A stretch of 50,919 nt of DNA from Fragilaria crotonensis (lineage: Eukaryota > Bacillariophyta > Fragilariophyceae > Fragilariales > Fragilariaceae): contig JAKSYS010000460.1 of NCBI GenBank assembly GCA_022925895.1, positions 1 to 50,919 on the forward strand. Direction: 5' to 3'. Under the pieces are notes generated by a model, which saw only the letters and a list, made by a program, of their open reading frames with translations, was not told the origin of the DNA and searched no databases. This document shows, piece after piece, positions 50,103-50,919 of the stretch; positions within the stretch are counted from its first letter, which is position 1, and each line of letters starts with the position of its first letter. A program made the position numbers and the translations under genes.

Positions 50103-50919
50103 CTAAACTGAATGAAGCGAGGCGCTTGTCTGCTTCGAAGTCCGGTATTTTTCCCTTAATTCCGGCACCTTACTCACGACGTGTTCATCGTATGGTCGTG
50201 TTTCGTAGTCAATGTGCACGAAGCACCTCTCAACTTCTTCTCTTGATTCAATTTCATACTGCAATTCCATACCTAAATCATGACTCTCAAACAGCAACGT
50301 GTCTTTTGGGAGCACCACTTCAATTTCCACCAAGAATTTCGGTCCAAAGTGATAGGCACGACATACATCAACAATCATGCGTTCGTCGAACGTATTGGCC
50401 ATTTCCTGCAATTCTTCCAAAAACTCCGACGGCGCAGCCTTTCCCGTCAGCTGCTCGACTTGTTCCATACCGGTCGAGAACCAAGAATGAATAATGTATA
50501 GAGAAATTAAAATCGCGCCGACCGGATCGACCCACCACAAAAACGGGTATCGCAGCGCCACCAATAGCGCTATCGCGGCGACGCCGTTGCTCAGCGCATC
50601 GTTCCAATGATCCTGCGCCAGTGCAGACATGGTTGGATCAGCCTGCTGGACTGTTTGGTGAGCACTTCCGGTGCCGACTTTCAATTCGGCGGCCCTTTGG
50701 CATAGGTACAATAGGCCCAGTTTCAAAAGGATCACACCAAAAAGTGACCAAAAGGAAGCCATAGACGCGTCAACGAAGGGCGAGCTGTCAGTGGATGCCA
50801 ATCGCTCGACACTTTCTTTAATTACCTCGAAGGATGCCATGCCCATTAGTGCGGCGCATGTCAAAACGCCGACTGGTTCCAGACGAGACGCGCCGGCCGG
50901 GTAAAACGCAGAGGATCGC
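50103..50919 (-). CDS. Cation diffusion facilitator (Mn-type MTP/CDF), N-terminus outside window
   Basis: The frame is open from the window edge (first full codon at 50918) to the stop at 50103, giving 272 residues. The start of the fragment (YPAGASRLEPVGVL) is the YPxGxxRLEPVGVL motif before TM3. Two further segments (MASFWSLFGVILLKLGLLYL and ISLYIIHSWF) are hydrophobic, and the fifth helix contains AQDHWNDALSNG, that is DxxxD as in plant Mn-CDF proteins rather than the HxxxD of Zn transporters. The C-terminal cytoplasmic domain (ZT dimer) has VDVCRAYHFGPKFLVEIEV and CFVHIDYE. It probably exports Mn2+ or related divalent ions into a compartment in exchange for protons. TM1-2, with the other metal-site half, lie beyond the window. 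Confidence 0.85.
   Translation of the reverse strand, partial: RSSAFYPAGASRLEPVGVLTCAALMGMASFEVIKESVERLASTDSSPFVDASMASFWSLFGVILLKLGLLYLCQRAAELKVGTGSAHQTVQQADPTMSALAQDHWNDALSNGVAAIALLVALRYPFLWWVDPVGAILISLYIIHSWFSTGMEQVEQLTGKAAPSEFLEELQEMANTFDERMIVDVCRAYHFGPKFLVEIEVVLPKDTLLFESHDLGMELQYEIESREEVERCFVHIDYETRPYDEHVVSKVPELREKYRTSKQTSASLHSV

Overview
The window is nuclear DNA of a photosynthetic stramenopile, most likely a diatom. The signs are intron-poor genes with short GT-AG introns (62-113 nt, plus one near 510 nt), signal peptides ending in diatom-type A-x-x-F plastid motifs (A-I-G-F-S-P; A-S-F-V-V-P), a selenoprotein U gene with a eukaryotic SECIS, and long intergenic stretches packed with GTAC tetranucleotides. 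No rRNA, tRNA or CRISPR was recognised.

Layout. 0-8 kb: 3' end of an unknown gene; a thylakoid TPM-domain protein (-); a decayed repeat-family ORF; selenoprotein U (+) with its SECIS; GatC (-) divergent from an ornithine cyclodeaminase/mu-crystallin protein (+). 8-18 kb: exocyst Sec10 (+) convergent with a plastid-type EamA transporter (-); a hAT-type MITE carrying a minisatellite; a CtIP/Sae2 DNA-end-resection protein (+) convergent, 16 bp apart, with a SpoU-type RNA methyltransferase (-). 18-27 kb: an 8.6-kb transposon block with a piggyBac-like element (+) next to a Helitron (-) whose replicase starts with 33-residue tandem repeats. 28-45 kb: presequence protease PreP (+), a 1.05-kb long-TIR element, a CRAL-TRIO protein (+), an M17 leucyl aminopeptidase (+), a CXC/CXC/F-box protein (-) and RIO2 kinase (+). 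44-51 kb: non-coding DNA with a ~228-bp tandem array, a hypothetical zinc-ribbon protein (-) and the C-terminal part of an Mn-type CDF transporter (-).

The genes are mostly unrelated housekeeping loci, often in convergent or divergent pairs. Weak themes are organelle function (TPM protein, GatC, PreP, the plastid-targeted transporter) and genome upkeep (CtIP). The most notable locus is the selenoprotein U gene: its active-site UxxC is encoded by an in-frame TGA that normal ORF calling reads as a stop, and a complete SECIS can be folded 17 nt after the real stop.

Several conserved genes (Sec10, PreP, M17 aminopeptidase, CXC protein, perhaps the RNA methyltransferase) are broken by single-base shifts, many of them in homopolymer runs, while the protein on both sides stays well conserved. 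I read these as probable assembly indels, so the transposon ORFs may be less decayed than they look.
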